Part shown: positions 13,667 through 21,457 of the stretch, piece after piece
Layout of the letters: each line of letters opens with the position of its first letter
How positions within the stretch are numbered: the stretch's first letter is position 1
NCBI GenBank assembly: GCA_035695045.1
Contig: DASSEX010000024.1
Span: forward strand, 1 to 25,283
Length of the DNA: 25,283 nt
Source: DASSKP01 sp035695045
Lineage (GTDB): Bacteria; Actinomycetota; Actinomycetes; JAFAQI01
Direction: 5' to 3'
Translations under genes and position numbers: made by a program
The notes under the pieces: generated by a model
Databases searched by the model: none
What the model was told of the DNA's origin: nothing
Seen by the model: the letters and a program-made list of their open reading frames with translations, nothing else

Positions 13667-15085
13667 ATGACGAGCGCTCCGCCTGCCCCGAGCACCCTCG
13701 GCGACCTCCGCGCCTCCGGCCACGAGCAGAAGTCGGTCAAGGCCGAGCTTCGAGACAACCTGCTCGCGCGCATGCGCTCCGACGGTGAGCGTTTCCCGGG
13801 CATCGTCGGCTTCGACGACACCGTGCTGCCGCAGGTCGAGCGAGCCCTTCTGGCCGGGCACGACATCGTGCTGCTCGGCGAGCGGGGTCAGGGCAAGACG
13901 CGACTCATCCGCACGATGGTGCAGCTGCTCGACGAGTGGACGCCGATCGTCGACGGATGCGAGATCAACGACCATCCCTACGACCCGGTCTGCGTGCGTT
14001 GCCGGCGGCTGGTCGCTGAGCGCGGTGACTCGACACCGATCACGTGGAAGCACCGCGACGAGCGCTATGCCGAGAAGCTCGCGACGCCCGACGTCAGCGT
14101 CGGCGACTTGATCGGTGACGTCGACCCGATCAAGGTGGCCGAGGGTCGCCTGCTCGGTGACCCGGAGACGGTGCACTTCGGACTCGTCCCGCGCACGAAC
14201 CGCGGCATCGTCGCGATCAACGAGCTGCCGGACCTCGCCGAGCGCATCCAGGTTGCGCTCCTGAACGTGCTCGAGGAACGCGACATCCAGGTCCGTGGCT
14301 ACACGTTGCGGCTGCCGCTCGACGTACTTCTCGTCGCGTCCGCGAACCCCGAGGACTACACCAACCGTGGCCGCATCATCACGCCGTTGAAGGACCGGTT
14401 CGGTGCGGAGGTGCGCACGCACTATCCGCTCGAGCTCGACGACGAGCTACGGCTGATCCGCCAGGAGGCCGTCGTCGGCTGGGGCGTCGACGCGGTGTCG
14501 GCTGCACTCCCCGACCACCTCATCGAGGTCGTCGCCCGCTTCGCCCGCCACGTGCGCGAGTCGCCCGCAGTCGATCAGCGCTCCGGGGTCTCTGCCCGCT
14601 TCGCCGTCGCCGCCGCCGAGACGGTCGCGGCGTCTGCAGTGCGCCGCGCAGCGCTCACCGGCGAAGACGCCGCGGTTGCGCGGGTCGCCGACCTGCCCGC
14701 GATCGTGCCTGCGGTGCAGGGCAAGGTCGAGTTCGAGGCGAGCGAGGAAGGCCGCGAGTTCGAGGTGCTCGAGCACCTGCTGCGACGCGCGGTCGCCGAC
14801 ACCTTCCGCGCGCGTCTCGGTGGTGTCGACCTCGCCGGCCTCGTCGCCGTCTTCGAGGACGGCACGACGGTCGAGTCCGGCGAGCTGGTGCCGGCGACCG
14901 ACCTGCTGGCCAGCGTCGGGACCATCGAGGGCCTGGCGAAGATCCTGTCCGCCCTCGGCATCGACGACGTCGACACACCCGGGCTGGCTGCAGCAGGTGT
15001 CGAGTTCGCGCTCGAGGGTCTCTACCTGCTGCGCCGACTGTCGAAGGAGACCGTCGACGACCGGATCCTCTACGGCTCGCGGTGA
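13667..15085 (+). CDS. MoxR-like AAA+ ATPase with Cys/His insert
   Basis: A 472-residue cytosolic ATPase of the MoxR/magnesium chelatase I group. Walker A is GERGQGKT (71-78). The Walker B position reads IVAINE (181-186), with Asn where Asp is usual, which I believe is typical of this subfamily. Sensor 1 is VASANPEDY (Asn227), followed by RGRIITPLKDRFG. An insert after Walker A has C98, H103, C109 and C112 (C-x4-H-x5-C-x2-C), a plausible zinc site. The C-terminal region is helical and acidic. MoxR ATPases act with VWA proteins as chaperones that mature or insert cofactors into other proteins, and such a partner follows three bases downstream. The client protein is unknown; the hemerythrin protein encoded third is a candidate. 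Confidence 0.9.
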   Translation: MTSAPPAPSTLGDLRASGHEQKSVKAELRDNLLARMRSDGERFPGIVGFDDTVLPQVERALLAGHDIVLLGERGQGKTRLIRTMVQLLDEWTPIVDGCEINDHPYDPVCVRCRRLVAERGDSTPITWKHRDERYAEKLATPDVSVGDLIGDVDPIKVAEGRLLGDPETVHFGLVPRTNRGIVAINELPDLAERIQVALLNVLEERDIQVRGYTLRLPLDVLLVASANPEDYTNRGRIITPLKDRFGAEVRTHYPLELDDELRLIRQEAVVGWGVDAVSAALPDHLIEVVARFARHVRESPAVDQRSGVSARFAVAAAETVAASAVRRAALTGEDAAVARVADLPAIVPAVQGKVEFEASEEGREFEVLEHLLRRAVADTFRARLGGVDLAGLVAVFEDGTTVESGELVPATDLLASVGTIEGLAKILSALGIDDVDTPGLAAAGVEFALEGLYLLRRLSKETVDDRILYGSR

Positions 15086-15088
15086 TCG

Positions 15089-17038
15089 GTGGCTAGGTCC
15101 CGGTACGGCGAGTGGCGCGGTGGGCCGGATCCGCTGGCGCCGCCGTACGACGTCCGCGAGGCCCTGGACGAGCTCGGCGAGGCCGTCCTCGAGGGCATGT
15201 CTCCGGGTGAGGCGCTGCAGCAGCTGATGCGTCAGGGCCTCGCCGGCCGTCGCGGGCTCGACGACCTGCTCCGGCAGGTACGTCGACAGCAGCGCGAAGC
15301 ACGTCGGGCCGGGCGGCTCGACGGCACGCTCGAGCAGGTTCGGGAGCTGCTCGACCACGCGCTGGAGGAGGAGCGCCGCGCGCTGTTCCCCGACCCTTCT
15401 GACGACGCACGGCTCGCGGAGGCGGAGCTCGACGCGCTTCCCCGTGACACCGCACGCGCCGTGCGCGAGCTGTCGGACTACCAGTGGCGGTCACCCGAGG
15501 CTCGCCAGGACTACGAGCAGATCCAGGACCTGCTGCGCCGGGAGGTGCTCGACAGCCAGTTCCGCGGGATGAAGCAGGCACTCGAAGGCGCAGATGCCGA
15601 GTCCATGCAACGCGTCAAGGACATGATGCGCGAGCTCAACGACATGCTCGAGGCGGACGCGCGTGGCGAGGACACCTCACAGCAGTTCAGCGACTTCATG
15701 GAGAGCTACGGCGACTTCTTTCCGGACAACCCGCAGAACCTCGAAGAGCTCGTCGACTCGCTCGCACGCCGGGCCGCTGCCGCGCAACGCATGATGAACT
15801 CGCTGTCCCCCGAGCAGCAGGCGCAGCTCGCCGAACTGATGTCTCAGGTGATGCAGGACTCCGGTCTCGCCTCCGAGATGGGACGACTCTCGGACCAGCT
15901 GCGCGCCCGCCGGCCGGAGCTCGACTGGAGTGGCCGTGAACGCATGCGCGGCGACACCCCTCTCGGCATGGGTGACGCGACGACAGCGCTCGAGGAGATC
16001 GCCGATCTGGACGAGCTCGAGGCGACGCTGTCACAGTCCTACCCGGGCGCCTCGATCGACGACGTCGATCCGGAGATGCTCGAACGCGCGCTGGGCCGCA
16101 ACGCGGTCGACGACCTCGAGGCGTTGCGGCGTATCGAACGTGAGCTGCAACGCCAGGGCTACCTGCAGCGGTCGGAGGGTGACATCGAGCTGACACCGCG
16201 CGGCATGCGGCGGCTCGGCGACACCGCCTTGCGCCGCATCTTCGACAAGCTCGAAGCTCGCGGTCGCGGCGACCACGACATGAGGGATGCCGGCGCCGCC
16301 GGTGACCCGACGGGCGCGACGCGGGCCTGGCAGTTCGGCGACGAGCAGCCGATCGACGTCGTACGGACGGTGCGCAACTCCGTCCTGCGCCAGGGACCGG
16401 TGAAGCCGGTGCGACTGCACGTGGACGACTTCGAAGTGGTCGAGACCGAGCGGAGGTCGGGCGCTGCCGTTGCCCTGCTGATCGACCTCTCCTACTCCAT
16501 GGCGCTGCGCGGCACCTGGTCTGCGGCGAAGACGACGGCGCTGGCATTGCACACCCTCGTGACGACGAAGTACCCGCAGGACAGCATCCAGCTGATCGGC
16601 TTCTCGAAGTACGCGCGCGTGCTGCAACCGAGTGAGCTACCGGGGCTGAGCTGGGACATGGTGCAGGGCACCAACCTGCAGCACGCACTGATGCTCGCGT
16701 CCAGACACCTCGGAAAGCATCCCGACGCGGAGCCGGTGGTGCTCGTCGTCACCGACGGTGAGCCCACCGCGCATCTGCTCAGCGACGGCAGCGCCTGGTT
16801 CGACTGGCCGACCCATCCGGAGACCGCGGCGGCGACGATGGCCGAGGTCGAGCGCGTCACCCGCCGTGGCGCGACGATCAACGTCTTCATGCTCGACGAC
16901 GAGCCCGGCCTCGTGCATTTCGTCGAGACGATCGCGCGTCGCAACGGGGGGAGGGTGTTCGCCCCGGACCCGGCGTCCCTGGGCGAGTACGTCGTCAGCG
17001 ACTATCTCCGGGCTCGCCGGGGTAGGGCGATGACATGA
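15089..17038 (+). CDS. VWA-domain partner protein with intact MIDAS
   Basis: A 649-residue cytosolic protein. Residues 1-430 are highly charged and mostly helical, with long probable coiled-coil segments (RQVRRQQREARRAG, MQRVKDMMRELNDMLEAD, LSPEQQAQLAELMSQVMQD). The C-terminal von Willebrand A domain (about 455-640) has a complete metal-ion-dependent adhesion site: DLSYS (Asp466, Ser468, Ser470), Thr528 in QGTNLQHAL and Asp556 in VTDGEPT. Such proteins work with MoxR ATPases, the VWA part binding the client through a metal. The GTG at 15089 starts three bases after the ATPase stop with no good ribosome-binding site, so translation is probably coupled. Its stop overlaps the ATG of the hemerythrin-like gene. 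Confidence 0.9.
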   Translation: MARSRYGEWRGGPDPLAPPYDVREALDELGEAVLEGMSPGEALQQLMRQGLAGRRGLDDLLRQVRRQQREARRAGRLDGTLEQVRELLDHALEEERRALFPDPSDDARLAEAELDALPRDTARAVRELSDYQWRSPEARQDYEQIQDLLRREVLDSQFRGMKQALEGADAESMQRVKDMMRELNDMLEADARGEDTSQQFSDFMESYGDFFPDNPQNLEELVDSLARRAAAAQRMMNSLSPEQQAQLAELMSQVMQDSGLASEMGRLSDQLRARRPELDWSGRERMRGDTPLGMGDATTALEEIADLDELEATLSQSYPGASIDDVDPEMLERALGRNAVDDLEALRRIERELQRQGYLQRSEGDIELTPRGMRRLGDTALRRIFDKLEARGRGDHDMRDAGAAGDPTGATRAWQFGDEQPIDVVRTVRNSVLRQGPVKPVRLHVDDFEVVETERRSGAAVALLIDLSYSMALRGTWSAAKTTALALHTLVTTKYPQDSIQLIGFSKYARVLQPSELPGLSWDMVQGTNLQHALMLASRHLGKHPDAEPVVLVVTDGEPTAHLLSDGSAWFDWPTHPETAAATMAEVERVTRRGATINVFMLDDEPGLVHFVETIARRNGGRVFAPDPASLGEYVVSDYLRARRGRAMT

Positions 17039-17610
17039 CGAAGATCGACATCGACACGACTGCCACGAAGGGCGACGTCGTCGCGCAGCTCCTCGCTCAG
17101 CACGAGCTCGTGCGCAAGGCGATCGACGACGTGGCGAAGACGACGACGCCGCAGACACGTCAAGATGCCTTCGACGCCCTCCGCGAGCTGCTGGCCCGGC
17201 ACGAGACGGCCGAGGAGATGATCGTGCGCCCGCTCACCCGCGGCATCCGCGGAGGTGCAGCGGTTGCGTCCGCGCGGATGGACGAGGAGAACGAGAGCAA
17301 GGACGTCCTCGCCAAGCTCGAGAAGCTCGACATCGCGTCGGTCGAGTTCGCCCGGACCTTCGAGACGTTCGCGCAGGCCGTGCTGACGCACGCGCTCGCC
17401 GAAGAGACGCACGAGTTCCCGCTGTTGCGCAGCGTGCTCGACACCGACGAGCTCGAGAATGCCGAGCGCGCACTGCTCATGGCGGAGAAGACCGCACCGA
17501 CGCATCCGCACCCGACGGCGCGGTCGACCACGATGAACTACCTGACCGGCCCGTTCGCCGCACTCACCGACCGCGCCAAGGACGCCGTGTCGAGGGTGCG
17601 CTCGTCGTAG
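17035..17610 (+). CDS. Hemerythrin HHE-domain-like protein
   Basis: A 191-residue protein with a four-helix bundle of the HHE cation-binding type (about 12-150). Likely iron ligands are His23 (QHELVRKAI), His56 and Glu60 (RHETAEE), and His119, Glu123 and His126 (THALAEETHEF). In helix three the position often held by His reads EENESKD (Asn86), so the di-iron site may be altered or incomplete. The last 40 residues are a separate tail (HPHPTARSTTMNYLTGP and a basic end). Family members bind O2 or NO, store or repair iron, or act as sensors. The ATG at 17035 overlaps the VWA stop (ATGA), so it belongs to the AAA+/VWA operon and could be its client or its oxygen/iron signal. Confidence 0.85.
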   Translation: MTKIDIDTTATKGDVVAQLLAQHELVRKAIDDVAKTTTPQTRQDAFDALRELLARHETAEEMIVRPLTRGIRGGAAVASARMDEENESKDVLAKLEKLDIASVEFARTFETFAQAVLTHALAEETHEFPLLRSVLDTDELENAERALLMAEKTAPTHPHPTARSTTMNYLTGPFAALTDRAKDAVSRVRSS

Positions 17611-17616
17611 GAGCCA

Positions 17617-20169
17617 TCAGTCGGCTCGTCGTCGCCGGGTGACGGCGCCCACGGCCATCAGGACCACGGCAGCGCTAGGAAGCGCGGCTCCCGTCCCGGT
17701 CGCGGCGAGCGAGCCACCTGCTCCTGCACTCGACCCCGAGGGCAACGGTGATCCGTTGACCGCGTTCGCCGACGAGCACACCCGCAAGGTCGAGCGACCG
17801 CTTCCGACTGCGACCGCCGCATCGCCCGCGCCATCGGTGCGCGCGCCCGTGCGACCGCCGGTGACCACGGCATGCGGACGCAGTGACGTGAAGCGCACCG
17901 TCGCGGTGCCGTCGGACGTCACGATGACGGTGGGGCACGTCAGGCCCGCCCGACGCGCGTCCACCGTGACAGCACCGACGTCGTGCAGATCGAGTGAGAG
18001 CCGGTCACTGCCGGCCGGCCGGCCGCCGGTCGACCAGGTCAGGTCGAAGACCGTCGAGGGAGTCGGGTTCGCAACCTGGAGCGACGGCCCGGATCGATGC
18101 ACCGTGATCGCCGCATCCGGGATCCCGCGCGAGACGGCTTCGATGCTCGCGACCTGTCCCGGCGCATGTCCACGACCCTTGAGTCCGGACAGCCAGTACG
18201 CCGTTGTCGTCCCGATGCCGAATGCGGGCCGGTCGAGGTCGGGGTACCAGGCGTAGGAGACGTGACCCGGGTTCTTCTTCCTCGTCCGGTTGCCGACCCA
18301 GGACGCGAGAGTGCCGAAGCGGTCCTGAGTGGCGTAGACGAGGTGGTCCTCCGCCGGGAAGAACTCGAAGTGATAGCGGTAGTTCCTCTTGTCCAGCAGC
18401 TGCACCTGCGCGAGCCCCGATGTCACCGGAACCAACTCGTCGACCGCCCCCTGGCTCACGCCGTACGGAAGCCACCGCGCACTCGCGACGAGCTTGGTCG
18501 AGTCGCCGTCGGCATAGCAGTGACTCTTCGGGTCCTGGTCGGACGGAAGGCGCGAGCCGGGAACGATCTCGATGCCGCACGTCGGCGGCCCTTCTAGCGA
18601 CAACGCTGTCGCGAAGAGGTCGGGGTGCGCGAAGCCGAGCTTGTACGCCGCCCATCCGCCCATCGAGTAGCCGGTGAGCGCGGTGCGGTCGGGGTCGAGG
18701 GTGTACGCCGACGCGAGCCGGTGCCAGACCTGCCAGAAGTCGACCTCGGCCTCGTCGAAGTACCACATGTCCGGCGCGAAGCCCTCGGTCGTCGCGCAGA
18801 TCGAGTGCCGCTGCTCGCACAGCTGTTGCATGAGCTGGGGGTCGTAGGCGCCGTACTGGTTCAGGTTGACGGACAGCGAGTGCAGGATCCACGTGAGCGG
18901 CGTCGGCGTGCCGCGACGGTAGGTCGTCGGGACGTAGACGGCGTACGGCTGCACACGCCCGAGGTAGTTCGGCCGCAGGTCACCTGTTCCCTGCGTCGAG
19001 GGGTTGGCGATCGCGCCCTGACCGAGGTGGAGCGTCGTGACGTACCACCGGTTGCTGTAGCCGGTCGGCATGGGTTCCGGCGTCGTGGTGTGCGCAGCGA
19101 GCGCCGACCAGTCCATCGTCCGCGAGAAGGGGCTGACGTCGCCGGTGACCAGAGCGTCGGCCTGGTGGTCCTCCATCCAGAAGTTGCCGGTGATGAACCG
19201 GGTCTGACCGTCGGCGCCCACCCCGGCAAGCGGCCCGGTCGCCAGCACCGAACCCGCCAACGCCACGAGCGAGTCGGTGAGGCCGTCCGTGTAGACCGGC
19301 GGCTCCTGGGCGTTGCGGCGGTAGGTGACGTTGTAGGTGCGAGGTAGCCCGGCGAGCCCGGCTACGGGCACCCCGGGAAGCAGCGTGGGCTCGGCGAAGC
19401 CGGTGCCCGACGCATCGGCCAGACCGGCTGCCATTCGCACCCGCCACGTGCCGGAGACCGGCAGTGTCGTGCGCGGCACCCTGACGACGAACGAGCGCGC
19501 CGCCATGTCGACGGAGACCGGCAACGTCGCGAGCACCTTGCCGGTGACGGCGTCGAGCAGCCGCGCCCCTCGACTCGACACCACCAGAGCCCTCTCGATG
19601 CCCGGGCTGCTGACCTGTGCACCCGCCGGCCAGGTGCTGGCACCGGTCGCGGCGTTGTCATCGGTGTCGAACGTCCATTCGGCGATGGGCACCTTTGCGT
19701 CGACGAGGGTGTTCCAGTCGACCCGCCAGTACGTCGCCTTCGCATCCATCCCCGTCGCCGTGCGAAACACGTCAGCGCCGTTCTTGTGCGCCGGCCCGTC
19801 GGGATAGGAGTAGACGCCTTGTGTCGGCGCCAACGACGAGATCTCCGAGTCCTGGCCGGTCGGGAAGCCGCCGAGGCTCGCTGCTCCGTGGTCGTCGTAG
19901 ACCCAGTCGGTCCAGAAGCTCGCGCCGCCCGCGAGCCGGCCGGTGCCCGACGTCCGCGGGAACGCCTCCGGGAACGGCCAGACCGACGCCGACGGGTGCG
20001 GCAGTGCGGGCTCCGGCTGCAGCGCGGCGGCCGGCACGCCGTCAGGCATCCCGCGAGGTACGGGCGTGCGGCTCGCCGATGCCGCCGGAGCACCGGCAAC
20101 CGCCGCCAGCCCTGCGGCAGCAGCGGCAACGACGACGACACAAGCGCGGAGAGCAGCAGAACAGCGCAC
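17617..20169 (-). CDS. Surface-anchored esterase-like alpha/beta hydrolase with LAATG sorting signal
   Basis: An 850-residue exported protein. It has a signal peptide (1 to about 32, ending ASA). A beta-rich N-terminal region (about 80-270, SFWTDWVYDDHG and IAEWTFDTDDNAATG) resembles modules seen in extracellular glycan-active proteins. An esterase-like domain spans about 400-680, with nucleophile Ser502 in TGYSMGGWAAY and likely catalytic His609 in AEDHLVY; Asp577 is one acid candidate. A beta domain follows (about 690-790), then a Gly/Ser-rich linker. The C-terminus has LAATG (821-825), a hydrophobic span and RRRRAD, a class E sortase signal for attachment to the wall. GTG start at 20169, with GGGAG seven bases upstream. 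Its stop is six bases from that of the convergent hemerythrin gene. The substrate is unknown. Confidence 0.88.
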   Translation of the reverse strand: MRCSAALRACVVVVAAAAAGLAAVAGAPAASASRTPVPRGMPDGVPAAALQPEPALPHPSASVWPFPEAFPRTSGTGRLAGGASFWTDWVYDDHGAASLGGFPTGQDSEISSLAPTQGVYSYPDGPAHKNGADVFRTATGMDAKATYWRVDWNTLVDAKVPIAEWTFDTDDNAATGASTWPAGAQVSSPGIERALVVSSRGARLLDAVTGKVLATLPVSVDMAARSFVVRVPRTTLPVSGTWRVRMAAGLADASGTGFAEPTLLPGVPVAGLAGLPRTYNVTYRRNAQEPPVYTDGLTDSLVALAGSVLATGPLAGVGADGQTRFITGNFWMEDHQADALVTGDVSPFSRTMDWSALAAHTTTPEPMPTGYSNRWYVTTLHLGQGAIANPSTQGTGDLRPNYLGRVQPYAVYVPTTYRRGTPTPLTWILHSLSVNLNQYGAYDPQLMQQLCEQRHSICATTEGFAPDMWYFDEAEVDFWQVWHRLASAYTLDPDRTALTGYSMGGWAAYKLGFAHPDLFATALSLEGPPTCGIEIVPGSRLPSDQDPKSHCYADGDSTKLVASARWLPYGVSQGAVDELVPVTSGLAQVQLLDKRNYRYHFEFFPAEDHLVYATQDRFGTLASWVGNRTRKKNPGHVSYAWYPDLDRPAFGIGTTTAYWLSGLKGRGHAPGQVASIEAVSRGIPDAAITVHRSGPSLQVANPTPSTVFDLTWSTGGRPAGSDRLSLDLHDVGAVTVDARRAGLTCPTVIVTSDGTATVRFTSLRPHAVVTGGRTGARTDGAGDAAVAVGSGRSTLRVCSSANAVNGSPLPSGSSAGAGGSLAATGTGAALPSAAVVLMAVGAVTRRRRAD

Positions 20170-20239
20170 GCGTGGACTCCCGGGTGGTCGCGGCCCGAAC
20201 GGCCGAAGACGTACCCAGAGCGGGCGCTGTCAGTCGCGG

Positions 20240-20566
20240 CTACATGTCGTCGAGGTTGTACGACGCCCCGCTCGAGCCGGTCTCACCCGGCGACGACGTG
20301 CTCTGCGTCGGCATGGTCGGCGCGGTGTCGACCGCACCGTGCTCGGCGACGTGCGCGTCCACCTTCGCCAGCGCCTCGGCAACCGCATCCGCGGAACCAC
20401 CTGACCGCTGCTGGGCGAAGTAGGCCGCGCCCAGGTCGCGCAGCAACGCGTCGCCCTGCTTCTTCGCCTGCATCTCTTCGATCTTCGCCTGGCCCTGGCT
20501 GACACCCTGCTGCGCCTTCGCGGCCACCTGTTCGGCCTGTGCCTTGACCTTGTCGAGAAGTCCCAT
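20240..20566 (-). CDS. Small helical protein coupled to AIM24
   Basis: A 108-residue soluble protein starting MGLLDKVKAQAEQVAAKAQQ. The first 60 residues form an amphipathic, Gln/Ala/Lys-rich helix with coiled-coil character, followed by KKQGDALLRDLGAAYFAQQRSGG, a short helix (ADAVAEALAKVDAHVAEHG) and a disordered Ser/Thr/Pro-rich tail ending SYNLDDM. I recognise this type as widespread in actinobacteria with no known function. The ATG at 20566 is favoured because GGAG lies five bases upstream. An alternative GTG at 20572 overlaps the AIM24 stop (GTGA) but would be too close to that GGAG. Either way, expression is probably coupled to AIM24. Confidence 0.78.
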   Translation of the reverse strand: MGLLDKVKAQAEQVAAKAQQGVSQGQAKIEEMQAKKQGDALLRDLGAAYFAQQRSGGSADAVAEALAKVDAHVAEHGAVDTAPTMPTQSTSSPGETGSSGASYNLDDM

Positions 20567-20568
20567 CG

Positions 20569-21372
20569 TCACTCCATGCTTCCGGAGAGGAGACCGCCGA
20601 GCGGTCCCTTCTTGTCATCGCCGATCCCCATGTTCTTGCGCAGCGCCTTGGCCAGCCCGTCGATCGTCATCGACTGCAGGATCACCTGACCGTCGCCCTC
20701 GAGCGTCGCGAGGTTGAGACCCTCACCACCGAAGATCGCCGTCATCGCGGTCTGGGTGTTCAGCGCGCCGACCCGCTCGACGCCGTACTTCACGGTGTCC
20801 TCGAACGCGACGACGCAGCCGGTGTCCACCTGGATCTTGCCGCCGTACTTCGCCGGGTTCAGCTCGACGAAGTTGCCGGCTCCCGCGACGAGCACCGTGC
20901 CGGTACCGGTGAACTTCTCGAGGACGAAGCCTTCGCCGCCCTTCATTCCGGTGCGCAGGCCGCTGAAGGCGATGTCGAAGTCGACCGTTGCCTCCGCGGC
21001 GACGAACGCGTCCTTCTCGGCGAACCAGCCGCGGCTGCCGTCGAGCTCCAGAGCGCGCATCTCGCCGGGGAGGACGCCGGCGAACGACACCAAACCGGAG
21101 CCGCCCTCGGCCCGGTAGTACTGAAAAGCCAGCGACTCACCGGCGAGGACGCGCTTGCCGACGTCGAGCGCCTTCTTCATGAAGCTGCCGGCGGCGGCCG
21201 GAGCGGCTTGCTGGTTGCCCTGCGGCTTGGTCAGCCGGGTCTCGACGGAGACGTTCGTCGTCTTCCAGAGAAACTTGCCGGCCTCGCAGTAGACGGTCTG
21301 CCCCGACTCGAGCTGCACCGTCACCATCTGCATGGCGTTGCCGACGATCTTGTGCGCCAACACGGGCACCAC
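20569..21372 (-). CDS. AIM24-family protein (TIGR00266-like)
   Basis: A 267-residue soluble protein of the AIM24 family, named after a yeast mitochondrial protein needed for inner-membrane organisation; bacterial members have no established function. Family marks are IVGNAMQMVTVQLESGQTVY with AGKFLW near the N-terminus, the glycine-rich repeat GSGLVSFAGVLPGEM, GGEGFVLEKFTGTGTVLVAGAG and LNTQTAMTAIFGGEGLN, which build a duplicated beta barrel. The start is placed at the GTG at 21372; a second GTG follows at 21369. It has no ribosome-binding site, and a TAGCGT lies nine bases upstream, fitting a nearly leaderless mRNA. Followed by the coupled 108-residue protein; a large palindrome lies just upstream. 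Confidence 0.88.
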   Translation of the reverse strand: MVPVLAHKIVGNAMQMVTVQLESGQTVYCEAGKFLWKTTNVSVETRLTKPQGNQQAAPAAAGSFMKKALDVGKRVLAGESLAFQYYRAEGGSGLVSFAGVLPGEMRALELDGSRGWFAEKDAFVAAEATVDFDIAFSGLRTGMKGGEGFVLEKFTGTGTVLVAGAGNFVELNPAKYGGKIQVDTGCVVAFEDTVKYGVERVGALNTQTAMTAIFGGEGLNLATLEGDGQVILQSMTIDGLAKALRKNMGIGDDKKGPLGGLLSGSME

Positions 21373-21381
21373 CCCCGACGG

Positions 21382-21391
21382 ACGCTACGCC
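21382..21391 (-). promoter_or_regulatory. Predicted -10 element of the AIM24 gene
   Basis: Minus-strand GGCGTAGCGT, identical to the decamer in front of the AAA+ operon. TAGCGT (21387-21382) ends nine bases before the first GTG, predicting a leader of only a few bases. This implies that AIM24 can be transcribed separately from the membrane-protein gene upstream. Confidence 0.45.
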
Positions 21392-21409
21392 GGGAGCCGC
21401 CATCGGTCC

Positions 21410-21457
21410 GGCAATCGCCGAATAGCGGCCATCTATGGCCCGTATATGGCGATTGTC
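21410..21457. repeat. 48-bp imperfect palindrome between the membrane-protein and AIM24 genes
   Basis: Dyad centred at 21433/21434. The inner arms are GGCCAT-ct-ATGGCC (21427-21440). After two mismatches come ATA/TAT, then, after one mismatch and one wobble, the perfect outer arms CAATCGCC (21412-21419) and GGCGATTG (21448-21455), then one wobble and one further pair. In minus-strand RNA it would fold into a long interrupted hairpin just past the membrane-protein stop codon, acting as a terminator or stabiliser. As DNA it could be an operator about 45 bp upstream of the AIM24 -10. Confidence 0.75.

Noticed and set aside
12760..13866. Minus-strand frame of 368 codons opposite the secreted orphan and the AAA+ start
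   Set aside because: It spans the terminator and promoter of real genes and has low-complexity Arg/Gly composition.
17611..17616. A terminator between the convergent hemerythrin and esterase genes
   Set aside because: Only six bases separate the stops and I could see no stable hairpin at the junction.
20170..20239. A promoter for the esterase gene in this 70-bp gap
   Set aside because: A CTGACA sequence is present on the minus strand but no -10 follows at acceptable spacing, so I made no call.
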